34,832 bases of DNA from Haliea sp. (GTDB lineage: Bacteria; Pseudomonadota; Gammaproteobacteria; Pseudomonadales; Halieaceae), in the NCBI GenBank assembly GCA_024642245.1, contig JAHEBM010000132.1, positions 16,943-51,774 of the forward strand. Reading direction: 5' to 3'. Position 1 is the first letter of the stretch; each line of letters opens with the position of its first letter. Positions 9,177 through 17,437 of this stretch are shown here, in pieces. Position numbers and translations under genes: made by a program. The notes below the pieces were generated by a model that saw only the letters and a program-made list of their open reading frames with translations, had not been told where the DNA came from and ran no database searches.

Positions 9177-9832
9177 TCAAACATTGATGTTATCTACAAA
9201 AATATCCGCTAGCAGTTCCGCACCAGGGATATAGGCGTAGCTAGAAAATTCAGTAACTCCCGCGTCTCGCAGCACATGTTCATCTATCAGGAAGTTTCCT
9301 GTGAACTCCCTGGCAGGCCTGGTCAGGATCACGTGAGCCGCATCTGCCATGATCTCCGGCCGCCGGGAACGGCTGAGCATGGCATCACCACCGAGCGCGA
9401 ATTCGACGGCAGCAGTGGCGATCGTGGTTTGTGGCCAGAGTGCATTACAGGCGATGCCGTCCTGCGCAAATTCTTCCGCCATGCCGAACATCACCATGGA
9501 CATGCCGTACTTGCTGAGCGTATAGGGCAGGTGCTGTCCAAACCAGTCCGCTCTCATCATCATCGGGGGAGACAGAGTCAGGATATGGGGATTGCAAGAC
9601 TTTTTGAGAAATGGGATGCAGGCTCGTGATACGAGAAAGGTACCTCGCGTGTTGATTTGCGCTCGATCAGGGCCGCGGCGCTGTGAATTGTCCCCTCCAG
9701 CTTAGGGTGTGGATCAGCCGTTTTGGCTGCGATGACAATATTGGCACCATCGCGTGCCGCACGCAGGGCAATCGCCAGCCCAATGCCGCGGCTTCCCCCA
9801 GTAATGAACACTGTCTTGCCCGCAAGGCTCAC
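9177..9832 (-). pseudogene. Short-chain dehydrogenase (HSDL2-like) with a frame-shifting internal deletion
   Basis: The N-terminal piece (9832 down to about 9670) encodes a perfect Rossmann start, TGGSRGIGLAIALRAARDGA then IVIAAKTADPHPKLEGTI, and runs to ALIE. The C-terminal piece in another frame reads QINTRGTFLVSRACIPFLKK, then LTLSPP, YTLSKYGMSM (the Tyr-x3-Lys pair) and FTGNFLIDE, ending at 9177. In intact relatives about 60 residues, including the NNAS strand and the first catalytic loop, separate these pieces. Here they abut near 9665-9670 and the frames do not match, so the upstream frame runs to a stop at 9578. An intact homologue would be a cytosolic NAD(P)-dependent dehydrogenase acting on hydroxyl or keto groups. 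Only an assembly error would rescue it. Confidence 0.85.
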
Positions 9833-9910
9833 TGTAGCGCCTCCTGAATATAATCTACGACCTTGAATAACCGCATGTTCAGGAAAAATAGATCCAAAAG
9901 TTGGTGCGAA

Positions 9911-10708
9911 TTAAACATGAAGCTCAATCTTTGCGGCAATATGCTCCGCCAGCTGCGTGGGAATACTGACCTGTGGAAAGTGCTTGCACATCAGCACTTC
10001 CATATCGATGCCTGAGCGAATGCACAGGCGTATATTGCTGAAAAACGGCATAACCTGGCTGTGCCCACCCAACGTCCATGCTATGGCTTTTCCTCGCAGA
10101 ACGGCCGGATCATAATTTCGCCGAGGATTATCGCCCGCAACATATCGCCGTAACCAGGTGACGTAGTTCTTACGCAGCCGGGCGTGAAAATCCGGGCCCA
10201 GTGCGTTCCAGGCCGCAAGGTCGGCATTCATCATATTTCCATACAGGTCAGCACAGGCCACCGCTATTGATGCGTCATCAAGTGCAGCCAGTCCGAGCAG
10301 CGGCGAGCTGGCCCCGGTATCACCGTTATCCGAAGTAATTGCGGCCTCATGGATAATCACATTACGCACGATCGCGGGATAATCGAGCAGCAGATCCAGC
10401 GCCGCCACTCCGCCCGAGCTGCAACCATAAAAACTGGCCTGACGTATCCCCAATGATTTAATCAGCGCGGCTATCTGCCCAGCGAGGTTACCGATTGAAA
10501 TTTTCTCTGAATCTCCCGGCGCGCTGGTACGGGAAAAGCCGGGCGTGTCGAAGGTGGTTACTGTAAAGCTTGGGGCCAGGTCGGCTGCGACCTTGTCAAA
10601 GGAGGCACAGTCCCCTTCACCCGAGGGGATCAGCACCACATGAGGGCCACGTCCACGCTGCTCACAATACCAATCTATACCCGCGGCAGTCTGGAAAAAA
10701 GGGCGCAT
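9911..10708 (-). CDS. Alpha/beta-hydrolase fold protein
   Basis: A 265-residue cytosolic hydrolase. The nucleophile elbow is GCSSG (95-99, Ser97), an oxyanion-side stretch VVLIPSGEGD lies at 24-33, and the candidate catalytic His sits in a CKHFPQVSIP segment near the C-terminus, followed by the family-typical closing helix. It belongs to the broad group of esterases and C-C hydrolases. The GGHSQVMPFF segment resembles the part just before the catalytic Asp loop, although no obvious Asp was identified there. It lies 16 bases downstream of the amidohydrolase and is followed by the broken SDR, so it is probably in the same transcript as the ring-cleavage genes. The substrate is unknown. Confidence 0.85.
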   Translation of the reverse strand: MRPFFQTAAGIDWYCEQRGRGPHVVLIPSGEGDCASFDKVAADLAPSFTVTTFDTPGFSRTSAPGDSEKISIGNLAGQIAALIKSLGIRQASFYGCSSGGVAALDLLLDYPAIVRNVIIHEAAITSDNGDTGASSPLLGLAALDDASIAVACADLYGNMMNADLAAWNALGPDFHARLRKNYVTWLRRYVAGDNPRRNYDPAVLRGKAIAWTLGGHSQVMPFFSNIRLCIRSGIDMEVLMCKHFPQVSIPTQLAEHIAAKIELHV

Positions 10709-10724
10709 TGATTTACTCCTGTTA

Positions 10725-11714
10725 CTACCTGTTAAGCCGTGGAAATAATTCGATAGCGTTACCCCGTGCTATCTTTAACTTAACTTCATCCCCAAAACCC
10801 TCGTAGGCCTTCAGGCCCGCGATGGTTGGCCCTATTGTTTGGGGTGGCATCAGTGGGTAATCAAAACCCATGAGCAGTCGTTCAGCCGGAACCAGATCAT
10901 GCAGCGCATCCAGTTGCGCCTTTGAAGTGGATGCAGTCAAGTCGTAATAAAACGAACTGATCGCCGCCATAATCTGCTCCATACTTTGTTCCACACCACC
11001 CTTGAATGCCCAGGGCATCTGTCCACCCAGGGCAATTCGTTGGGCAAGATAAGGCACTGCTCCCCCGCCATGGGTCGCGATAATATTGATATGATGGAAT
11101 CGCTGTTTCGCACCGGACAACACCATGCTGGTAACCATGCGGGTAGTCTCGAACATGAAATCGAGAATTGCCACGTGCAAGCGATTTTTCGCTGCGTCGA
11201 AGTTTGGCGGCTGCAATGGGTGTACGAAAAGGGTGGCGCTACGCCGGTTCAGCTCATCCAGCCAGGGATTATAGAAAGGGTCACCAAGGTAAATTCCACC
11301 GCGGTGTGTGGGGGCATAGACCCCATCGAGACCCAATGTATCAAGCGCGTATGCACTCTCCTCAATCGCGGCATCCATATCATCCATAGGCACGATGGCA
11401 AACGCGCCAAGACGATCAGGGTGTTCAGAGACAGTCGTGGCCATCTCCTCATTAATGGCGCGCGCCAACGCCCTGCCCTTTCGGCCAGCGATAGCTTCAG
11501 CGAGGCTCGCCGGTGACATAATGGAAATGCCGATACCGTTCATTTCCATGACCTCGAGCTGCTGGGTCAGAGACCACGCGGGCAGCGGGACTCCGTAGGC
11601 TGTGGCCTCCCCATTTACCCCACCTGACTCCAGGGCCAGTGCCTTTAAATAGCTGGGAAATAGTGGATGACTGTGCACATCAATGATGCCACTCTCAGCG
11701 AATCGGGCTGTCAC
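10725..11714 (-). CDS. ACMSD-like amidohydrolase (amidohydrolase_2 family), probable decarboxylase or hydrolase
   Basis: A 329-residue TIM-barrel metal enzyme. Metal-binding His14-x-His16 lies in IIDVHSHPLFPSY, followed by LFVHPLQPPN, IATHGGGAVPYLAQR and MGFDYPLMPP, giving the His, His and Asp expected of the aminocarboxymuconate-semialdehyde decarboxylase superfamily. Relatives decarboxylate gamma-resorcylate, 2-amino-3-carboxymuconate semialdehyde or similar acids, or hydrolyse ring-derived products. It lies 48 bases after the FAD hydroxylase gene and 16 bases before an alpha/beta hydrolase in an apparent operon headed by the extradiol dioxygenase. That context suggests removal of a carboxyl or acyl group from a ring or a ring-opened intermediate. 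The exact reaction is not determined by sequence. Confidence 0.87.
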   Translation of the reverse strand: MTARFAESGIIDVHSHPLFPSYLKALALESGGVNGEATAYGVPLPAWSLTQQLEVMEMNGIGISIMSPASLAEAIAGRKGRALARAINEEMATTVSEHPDRLGAFAIVPMDDMDAAIEESAYALDTLGLDGVYAPTHRGGIYLGDPFYNPWLDELNRRSATLFVHPLQPPNFDAAKNRLHVAILDFMFETTRMVTSMVLSGAKQRFHHINIIATHGGGAVPYLAQRIALGGQMPWAFKGGVEQSMEQIMAAISSFYYDLTASTSKAQLDALHDLVPAERLLMGFDYPLMPPQTIGPTIAGLKAYEGFGDEVKLKIARGNAIELFPRLNR

Positions 11715-11762
11715 TTTGCCACCATGCGTTCGAGTAACATGTGATTCGAAAAACTGGCAAGC

Positions 11763-13385
11763 TCACGCATTAGCGGCCGTCGGGACGCTGCTATGCAGCG
11801 TCAATTGTTTGGCCAGGGTTTTTACAAGTGAATCAGCGGCCGAACCCTCCTCTGCCGAGCCATAGACCTGGAAATCCGGGCGGACCAGCACTATGTTGGC
11901 ACCCAGAGCGGCGAACCATGCTGAATAACTGCCATCGGTGTCAATCAGCCCATGGTTATCGCCAATATTAACGCAGACGCCATCAAGCAGTTTCCAGGCT
12001 GCGCTTGATTCCTCCGACAGCGCGGTGTCTGGGTCAAACCCATTGCCCAGCAAAACAAAATGCCCCGGCCCGATAATATCGTCCAGCAGCGCTGTCCTTT
12101 CCCCCAGTGTCACTTTACCCTGCAACGCAGGGTAGCCGGCATTGGCGTCTTCAGGTAAGAGAATACCCGGCCCAAGGCGCCACGGTGACGATGGCGGTGG
12201 CGCGAGCTCCGGGTTATCGCGGACCTGCCGGAGCATCGCATCCCGTCCGGCGGCCGCGACTGGGTCGGTAACACAGATGAGCCTGCCAAATTCCACCGCC
12301 TGTTCCACTATCTGGCTTACATGCGGCAAACGCTCAGAGCAATAGCTATCCAGCGTATCCAATGGCGCCTTCCCGGCCAGAACAAGATCCAGCCGCCATG
12401 CGAGTGCTACCGCGTCACGCACACCGGAATTGAAACCCTGGGCCATGAAGGGCGGCATCTGGTGCGCAGCGTCGCCCGCCAATAGCAGGCGTCCCTCACG
12501 CCAGTTGTCCGCCCAGCGGCCACGAAAGGTATACACTGAATGTCGAACGAGTTTCGCGTTGTCGGGGGTGATACCCCACTCGCCCACCAATTTCCACACA
12601 GTTTCCTCGCGGGCCAACTCTTCAGCTGATTCGTCGGGCAACGCCATAAACTCGAATCGTCTGCGCCCTGGACCTCCCGGCGCCAGCGTGACAGGTCTGG
12701 AGGGATCCAGCGATTGGCCAAACTTCAGGCTGCGGTATATTTCGGGTGTGGGCAGCACGTCCACGACTAGCCAGCGTGAGGAAAACCCCGTATCCGTCAT
12801 GGGAGTGTCCATCAATGACCGGACAGTACTGTTCGCACCATCGCAACCTATCACAAATTTTGCACTTGCCTGCGCGGAAATACCGGGTCTTGGCTTGTCA
12901 CCATCTACCGGATCAAGGGCTACCCTGACGCTCTCCCGGGATTGTTCTACGGATCGGACTTCCCAGCCCCGGTGTATCCCAATGAGCGGGTGTGCCAGGC
13001 AGCACTGCTCCAGGCTTCCCTCGACGTCGGGTTGGTTAAACGCAGTCATCGGCGGAAATCCGGACTCCCCCATGCCTGGAAACCGCTGTTCCATCAGCAC
13101 TTCGCCCTCCGCGGTAAAATACTCACCCACAAATTCCCCGGTAGACATGTCCAGGTGCGGCAGGAGTGTCTGCAAAACACCTGCAGATTGGTAAGCCCGG
13201 GTCGCCTCGTGACTCATGGCCACAGCGCGGGGCAGCCAGTAGGCAGCTCCCCAGCGTTCAAAAATGGCAACGCGGTAGCCGCGCCGGGCTACGAGCAGGG
13301 CGAGCGTCATACCTACCGGCCCGGCACCAACTATCAGCAGGTCCGTGTCCGGGAACTGTTCGGCCTGCACTTGCGAATCAGCCAT
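11763..13385 (-). CDS. FAD-dependent aromatic monooxygenase (MhpA/PheA-like)
   Basis: A 540-residue flavoprotein hydroxylase. The start at 13385 is chosen because a GGAGG site lies 8 bases upstream; an in-frame GTG six bases earlier would be too close to it. Features are the dinucleotide motif GAGPVG (20-25), a GCDGANSTVR stretch (the DG motif) and GDAAHQMPPFMAQGFNSG (the GD motif binding FAD ribose). A thioredoxin-like C-terminal extension runs to residue 540, as in phenol and 3-(3-hydroxyphenyl)propionate hydroxylases. It likely converts a monohydroxylated ring to a catechol, using NAD(P)H and O2. It starts two bases after the meta-cleavage hydrolase stop, so the two are tightly coupled. 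The substrate is inferred from context only. Confidence 0.9.
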   Translation of the reverse strand: MADSQVQAEQFPDTDLLIVGAGPVGMTLALLVARRGYRVAIFERWGAAYWLPRAVAMSHEATRAYQSAGVLQTLLPHLDMSTGEFVGEYFTAEGEVLMEQRFPGMGESGFPPMTAFNQPDVEGSLEQCCLAHPLIGIHRGWEVRSVEQSRESVRVALDPVDGDKPRPGISAQASAKFVIGCDGANSTVRSLMDTPMTDTGFSSRWLVVDVLPTPEIYRSLKFGQSLDPSRPVTLAPGGPGRRRFEFMALPDESAEELAREETVWKLVGEWGITPDNAKLVRHSVYTFRGRWADNWREGRLLLAGDAAHQMPPFMAQGFNSGVRDAVALAWRLDLVLAGKAPLDTLDSYCSERLPHVSQIVEQAVEFGRLICVTDPVAAAGRDAMLRQVRDNPELAPPPSSPWRLGPGILLPEDANAGYPALQGKVTLGERTALLDDIIGPGHFVLLGNGFDPDTALSEESSAAWKLLDGVCVNIGDNHGLIDTDGSYSAWFAALGANIVLVRPDFQVYGSAEEGSAADSLVKTLAKQLTLHSSVPTAANA

Positions 13386-13387
13386 AA

Positions 13388-14266
13388 TCACTGCCTCCCT
13401 GACTCAATTTCAACCAGGCCGCGTGCAAAAAAACGCCCGGCCAGGCTGGCAAAATCTTTGGGGCGTTCGTAGGGCGGCCAATGCCCTGTCTGCGCCATCT
13501 GGACAAGCCGGGTTTTGGGGAGATGCGCGATGAGAAAGTCTGCATCTGCAACCCCGGAGTTGGCATCATCCTCCCCCCATACGAGCAATACCTCGCACTT
13601 CACACCAGCGAGGAGTTCCGGGGTGAGAGCGAAACGGTTGTAGGTGTCAGAATGGGTGAGCGCAAGAAGACCGTCGATATTTGCGCGGAATTCCGGCATA
13701 TGGTAAATCCCGTACCTTACATCAACGATTTCATCATCTGCACTCTCGGGCTTGTACATGACCGCCCTCACCCGCGCCACGGTGTCTTCCCTGTCGTCAC
13801 TGTCTACACCGGCCTTGGTGATGCGCCTGACATGTTCACCGATCTCTGGCCGTCCCATCGCCGGGTTCCCGGCTGCTGCGATCAACGTGCCTGTAAAGAA
13901 GCGGTCGGGATAGTGTGCGACCAACCACCCGGCCACCCAGCCGCCAAGGGAGAGGCCAACGACGTGAGCCTTGTCGATATTACAGCTATCCATATATGCA
14001 ATGGCATGATCCGCCAGTCGATCGATAGTGATATCTCCACCCGGTTTTGCTGTATAGCCATGTCCAAGCATGTCTATCAGGTGAAGTTCATAGTTTTCGC
14101 AAAGAAAGGGAACCACGGGTAAGAATGCTTCCAGGTGTCCGCTGATGCCGTGCAGGAACAAGACGGGCTCACCCTGCCCGGTAGTCAGTACTCTTGTATC
14201 CACCCCGGCAACATCCCTTTGTCCCACCGAGAATGTTCGACCAAGTAATTCAGTCCAGAATGTCAT
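13388..14266 (-). CDS. Alpha/beta hydrolase, probable meta-cleavage-product hydrolase (MhpC/BphD type)
   Basis: A 292-residue protein with the full catalytic set. An oxyanion HG lies at 39-40 (LFLHGISG), the nucleophile elbow is GLSLG (104-108, Ser106), the acid is in VWGEDDANSG, and the His is in QTGHWPPYERP near the end. Spacing and sequence resemble C-C bond hydrolases that split 2-hydroxy-6-oxo-dienoates produced by extradiol ring cleavage. Its gene lies between the extradiol-type enzyme (38 bases upstream) and the FAD hydroxylase (2 bases downstream), which is the strongest argument for that role. A simple esterase or epoxide hydrolase is the alternative. Confidence 0.88.
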   Translation of the reverse strand: MTFWTELLGRTFSVGQRDVAGVDTRVLTTGQGEPVLFLHGISGHLEAFLPVVPFLCENYELHLIDMLGHGYTAKPGGDITIDRLADHAIAYMDSCNIDKAHVVGLSLGGWVAGWLVAHYPDRFFTGTLIAAAGNPAMGRPEIGEHVRRITKAGVDSDDREDTVARVRAVMYKPESADDEIVDVRYGIYHMPEFRANIDGLLALTHSDTYNRFALTPELLAGVKCEVLLVWGEDDANSGVADADFLIAHLPKTRLVQMAQTGHWPPYERPKDFASLAGRFFARGLVEIESGRQ

Positions 14267-14304
14267 ATTTAAAGCTCCAGCAAGGTCCAGGTTTTCAGCA
14301 TAAA

Positions 14305-15483
14305 TCAGGCCATTGGGCCCAGGCGAGTGAGGGTCATATTGGTATCCGATAACGGCTCAAGAGTCGCCGGCCAGTTGGCGGAAACTTTCCTACGCTGCTC
14401 GAGAGTACGGGGGTTCCCGTCCCACCCAATTTGCTCCATTCCGCAATAGAGCATTGTCATGTGACCACTCGGATCGCGGATAAATGCTGCGTAATCAATA
14501 CCGGGGCGAAGCTCCACAGGCAGGTCGATCACAACATCCACACCGCGTTCTTTCAGCCAGGCCACCGCGTCAACCAACTGCTGATATGACCCCAGTTCCA
14601 CACCAAAGCTGAACAGACGGGTGCGCTTATCCATCCCCAGGAGAGCTCGCAATTCTATTGGAAACAAACCGATTGAATGATGGTCGGTACCATGCCTCAG
14701 GAAGCAGACTCGGTGACCCTGCCAGGTCAACTCCTCTGTACGAACCAGACCGATATGACGGGTGTAAAATGCTTCGGAAAGATCGACATCGTCGACAAAG
14801 AGATGCACCGGGCCAACCCGGTTAATGGCGAATGGACGCTGAAGCCTTACGCCACCGACCTCAAAGTCATAGGGCATATCTTCTTGCGGTCGAAAACCGG
14901 CGGGCAGCTCAGGGTGTTCAGACCTCACCTGCTTTATTTCACTGATTTCCGCAGCTTCCGGAATGGCGGGTGTATAGTCCGGGGGCAGGTAAAACTGTGG
15001 TGGCTTACTCTGACGGTCCCAACCGACCTGCTCCATGCCGTAGAATAGCTCAACCCGGAAGCCGTCAGGATCGTAAGCGTAAACTGCCCAATTACTACCC
15101 GGGAAATCCCGGCCATAACGCCAGGTCTGGATATTGTTCTGGGAAAAATATTTGTTTGCGTCAGCCACTTCGGCCAGCGTGCCCACCTGGAATGATATCT
15201 GGTTGACGCTGACCCCCCTCGCGTAATGAGGGTTATCGGCTTCCAGCATGGCGTCGATGTGCGCCAGGGTATGATGGTCGGTACCGTGACTGGTGAACCA
15301 GGCCAGCGGCTTATCCATACCCGGAAAAATCAGGGGATCTGTCCGGCGAAACCCCAGACCATCGACATAAAAGTCGGTACAGGCCTCCAAGTCAGCCTGG
15401 GTTAGCCCGATATGCCCCAGGCGCTGAATACTGAATGGCCGTGGCAGCACCACACCACCGACATTGTAAGTTCTCTCACTCAT
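14305..15483 (-). CDS. Two-domain VOC-superfamily extradiol dioxygenase-like protein
   Basis: A 392-residue protein made of two homologous vicinal-oxygen-chelate modules, each opening with (R/Q)RPF(S/A)I and carrying HGTDHH (66-71 and 264-269). In the first module a His24, His70/71, Glu145 set is in place for an Fe(II) or Mn(II) 2-His-1-carboxylate site. In the second module the aligned positions are Pro225 and Met344, so the metal site looks lost. Canonical two-domain type I extradiol dioxygenases such as BphC keep the metal in the C-terminal module, so this arrangement is reversed. It probably opens a catechol ring as head gene of the minus-strand operon. An AGGTGA lies just before the ATG. 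A non-oxygenase VOC function cannot be excluded. Confidence 0.85.
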   Translation of the reverse strand: MSERTYNVGGVVLPRPFSIQRLGHIGLTQADLEACTDFYVDGLGFRRTDPLIFPGMDKPLAWFTSHGTDHHTLAHIDAMLEADNPHYARGVSVNQISFQVGTLAEVADANKYFSQNNIQTWRYGRDFPGSNWAVYAYDPDGFRVELFYGMEQVGWDRQSKPPQFYLPPDYTPAIPEAAEISEIKQVRSEHPELPAGFRPQEDMPYDFEVGGVRLQRPFAINRVGPVHLFVDDVDLSEAFYTRHIGLVRTEELTWQGHRVCFLRHGTDHHSIGLFPIELRALLGMDKRTRLFSFGVELGSYQQLVDAVAWLKERGVDVVIDLPVELRPGIDYAAFIRDPSGHMTMLYCGMEQIGWDGNPRTLEQRRKVSANWPATLEPLSDTNMTLTRLGPMA

Positions 15484-15595
15484 TTCATCACCTGATTGTT
15501 ATTTAGGTAGCACGGATATAGTGACAAGCCTTGGACGGAATTAAAAATTGATATCTTGGTGTGCAGGTATAAGAGCTGGTGATATATTAGGGTCC
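15484..15595. promoter_or_regulatory. Divergent control region between dioxygenase operon and LysR gene
   Basis: This 112-base AT-rich spacer separates divergent genes, the standard place for a LysR-type regulator to bind. An imperfect inverted repeat, ATATC (15551-15555) and GGTAT (15566-15570), spaced by 10 bases, is a candidate half-site pair, though it does not fit the classical T-N11-A rule strictly. On the minus strand a TTGTCA hexamer lies 17 bases from AAATAA and could be the operon promoter. All of this is by eye and tentative. Confidence 0.35.
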
Positions 15596-16525
15596 ATGTC
15601 ACTTCGCTCCGTTAACCTTAATCATCTGCCTGTGCTGCGCGCTTTGCTGCAGGAACGCAACCTGTCGCGCGCCGCCGAATCTGTCGGCTTAACCCAGCCG
15701 GCCGTCAGCAGTGTGCTGACGCGGCTTCGGGAAATCCTGGATGACCCGCTGCTTGTTCGCGATGGTCGCGGAATGGCGCTGACGCTACGCGCACAACAAT
15801 TGATCGAGCCCGTGGAAAAAGTTTGCGCGGCACTCGAGGAAATTCTGGAGACCGAGCGCTTCGACCCAGCCAAGGCGGAACGAACATTCGTTATCGCCAG
15901 TGCGGATTACGCCGTAATAACAGTTGCACCCTTCCTGATTCGACGCCTGCAGGAAATTGCGCCCAACGTATCCCTGCATTTTGTCGATATCCCTCATATT
16001 TCACTTGAGCCCCATGCCGGCGAAGTCGATTTCTTTATCGTTCCCGACATGCTGTTCCAGGATGGTCGCCATCCCGCCCTCGTACACACGATGCTTGTTG
16101 AAGATGAATTCGTGACAGTGGTATCAAGCGAGCATCCGCTGGCGCAGGTCGCGGAACCGTCTCGCGCCGACCTCCTGGCGGAGCGCTATGCAATGTATTA
16201 CCCAGCTCTGGCTCCTGTTGACGCGACAATCCTGGGAGCAATTTCGGGACAGAATCAACAGGGCCGCGATGCCATGATACAGGTCCAGCAGTTCAGCTTG
16301 CTGCCCGCCCTGGCATTTGAGACGGGTTGCGCCGCTGTCGTGCCGCGTCGCATCGCCGAGTACATGGGAAAGTTCCTTCCGATTAAGATCATCGACGAGG
16401 GCTTGCTTCCCATGCAACTGAATCTTTCCCTGGCCTGGTATTCAAGCAAGGAGCGGGATCCCGCTCACAAGTGGTTCAAGAACGTTGTGCTGGACCACTG
16501 TAAGCAATTGAGGTCAGAACAGTAA
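15596..16525 (+). CDS. LysR-family transcriptional regulator
   Basis: A 309-residue regulator. The ATG at 15596, preceded by AGGG, is preferred over an upstream TTG because it places LRSVNLNHLPVLRALLQERN at the N-terminus as in the family. The winged helix-turn-helix covers about residues 8-65 (LSRAAESVGLTQPAVSSVLTRLRE, then DPLLVRDGRGM). The rest is a periplasmic-binding-protein-like effector domain. The sequence resembles the NodD/NahR/LinR branch, whose members sense aromatic compounds. It is divergent from the dioxygenase operon and converges with the FAH gene, so it most likely activates the aromatic operon in response to substrate or an intermediate. The effector is unknown. Confidence 0.9.
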   Translation: MSLRSVNLNHLPVLRALLQERNLSRAAESVGLTQPAVSSVLTRLREILDDPLLVRDGRGMALTLRAQQLIEPVEKVCAALEEILETERFDPAKAERTFVIASADYAVITVAPFLIRRLQEIAPNVSLHFVDIPHISLEPHAGEVDFFIVPDMLFQDGRHPALVHTMLVEDEFVTVVSSEHPLAQVAEPSRADLLAERYAMYYPALAPVDATILGAISGQNQQGRDAMIQVQQFSLLPALAFETGCAAVVPRRIAEYMGKFLPIKIIDEGLLPMQLNLSLAWYSSKERDPAHKWFKNVVLDHCKQLRSEQ

Positions 16526-16546
16526 TCCGGGAAAACCGGCTGTATT

Positions 16547-17398
16547 TCATTCAGCCTCGGCGACAACCCGATTCTCGATATGCCCTAGGCCACTCACACC
16601 GACCCTGACGACATCTCCCAGCTTCAGAAATCGACCGGTTGCGGCACCCACACCCGACGGTGTACCGGTTGCCAGTATGTCGCCAGGTTCCAGTGTCATC
16701 ACCGTGGACAAATAGGCTATCTGTTCATAAATGTCGTAGACCATATCGCAGGTTGAGCTTCTCTGCCGCTCTTCACCATTTACCGTGAGCCAGACTTCCA
16801 GGTCATGTGGGTCGGCGATCTCGTCATCTGTGGTTATCCAGGGCCCCAACGGACCGTGCGTATCAAACGACTTCCCCAGCGTGAAGGTTGGGGAGCGCGT
16901 CTGCCAGTCGCGAACCGATACGTCGTTGCATACCAGGTAGCCTGCGATCACGGAGCGTGCTTCTGCGCATGGAACGTGCCGACAATAGCGCCCTATGATC
17001 ACACCCAGTTCAGCCTCGTAATCCAATTTATCGGATACGCGGGGCATCTCGATCGGGTGATACGGGCCGGTTATGCACTGCACCTGCTTGTTGAACCAGA
17101 GCTGGCTCGTGGGCCTGGGAATACCGGCGTCTTCTGCTTCCTGTGCATGTTTTTCATAATTCATGCCAATGGCCAGGAATTTGCGCGGATCGTCTATCGG
17201 TGCCTCCAAGATCACTTCACTCAGTGGGTAGGCATTGGCTTTCGCCTTCTCCAGTTGTGGCCGGAGGGCATCCAGTCGCTGCAATAGCGATTTCATCGAA
17301 GCCCCGGGGCCGGCAATGCCGCTCAAATCAACGATCACATCGCCCATCACCTTACCCAGCCGGGTCACGCCTCCATAGGTAAACCGCGCCAGTTTCAT
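16547..17398 (-). CDS. Fumarylacetoacetate hydrolase (FAH) family protein
   Basis: A 283-residue enzyme with an N-terminal cap and a C-terminal FAH core. The core shows LAIGMNYEKHAQEA, the metal ligands in DYEAELGVIIGR (Glu-x-Glu), NDVSVRD, LGKSFDTHGPLGPW and TLEPGDILATGTPSGVG. Relatives hydrolyse acylpyruvates, decarboxylate or hydrate oxo-acids, or isomerise ring-cleavage products with Mg2+. It lies 39 bases after the CoA-ligase gene, with CAGGAG close to the ATG, and ends 21 bases from the convergent LysR stop. It may process the oxo-acid released downstream of ring cleavage by the neighbouring operon, which is inference from context. Confidence 0.9.
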   Translation of the reverse strand: MKLARFTYGGVTRLGKVMGDVIVDLSGIAGPGASMKSLLQRLDALRPQLEKAKANAYPLSEVILEAPIDDPRKFLAIGMNYEKHAQEAEDAGIPRPTSQLWFNKQVQCITGPYHPIEMPRVSDKLDYEAELGVIIGRYCRHVPCAEARSVIAGYLVCNDVSVRDWQTRSPTFTLGKSFDTHGPLGPWITTDDEIADPHDLEVWLTVNGEERQRSSTCDMVYDIYEQIAYLSTVMTLEPGDILATGTPSGVGAATGRFLKLGDVVRVGVSGLGHIENRVVAEAE

Positions 17399-17437
17399 CC
17401 GACTCTCCTGTCTATATACGTGGCCATAAAAATCAGG

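Noticed and set aside
16527..16539. Small CCGG-GAAAA-CCGG hairpin after the LysR gene
   Set aside because: The stem is only four pairs and no T-run follows directly, so a terminator is not supported.
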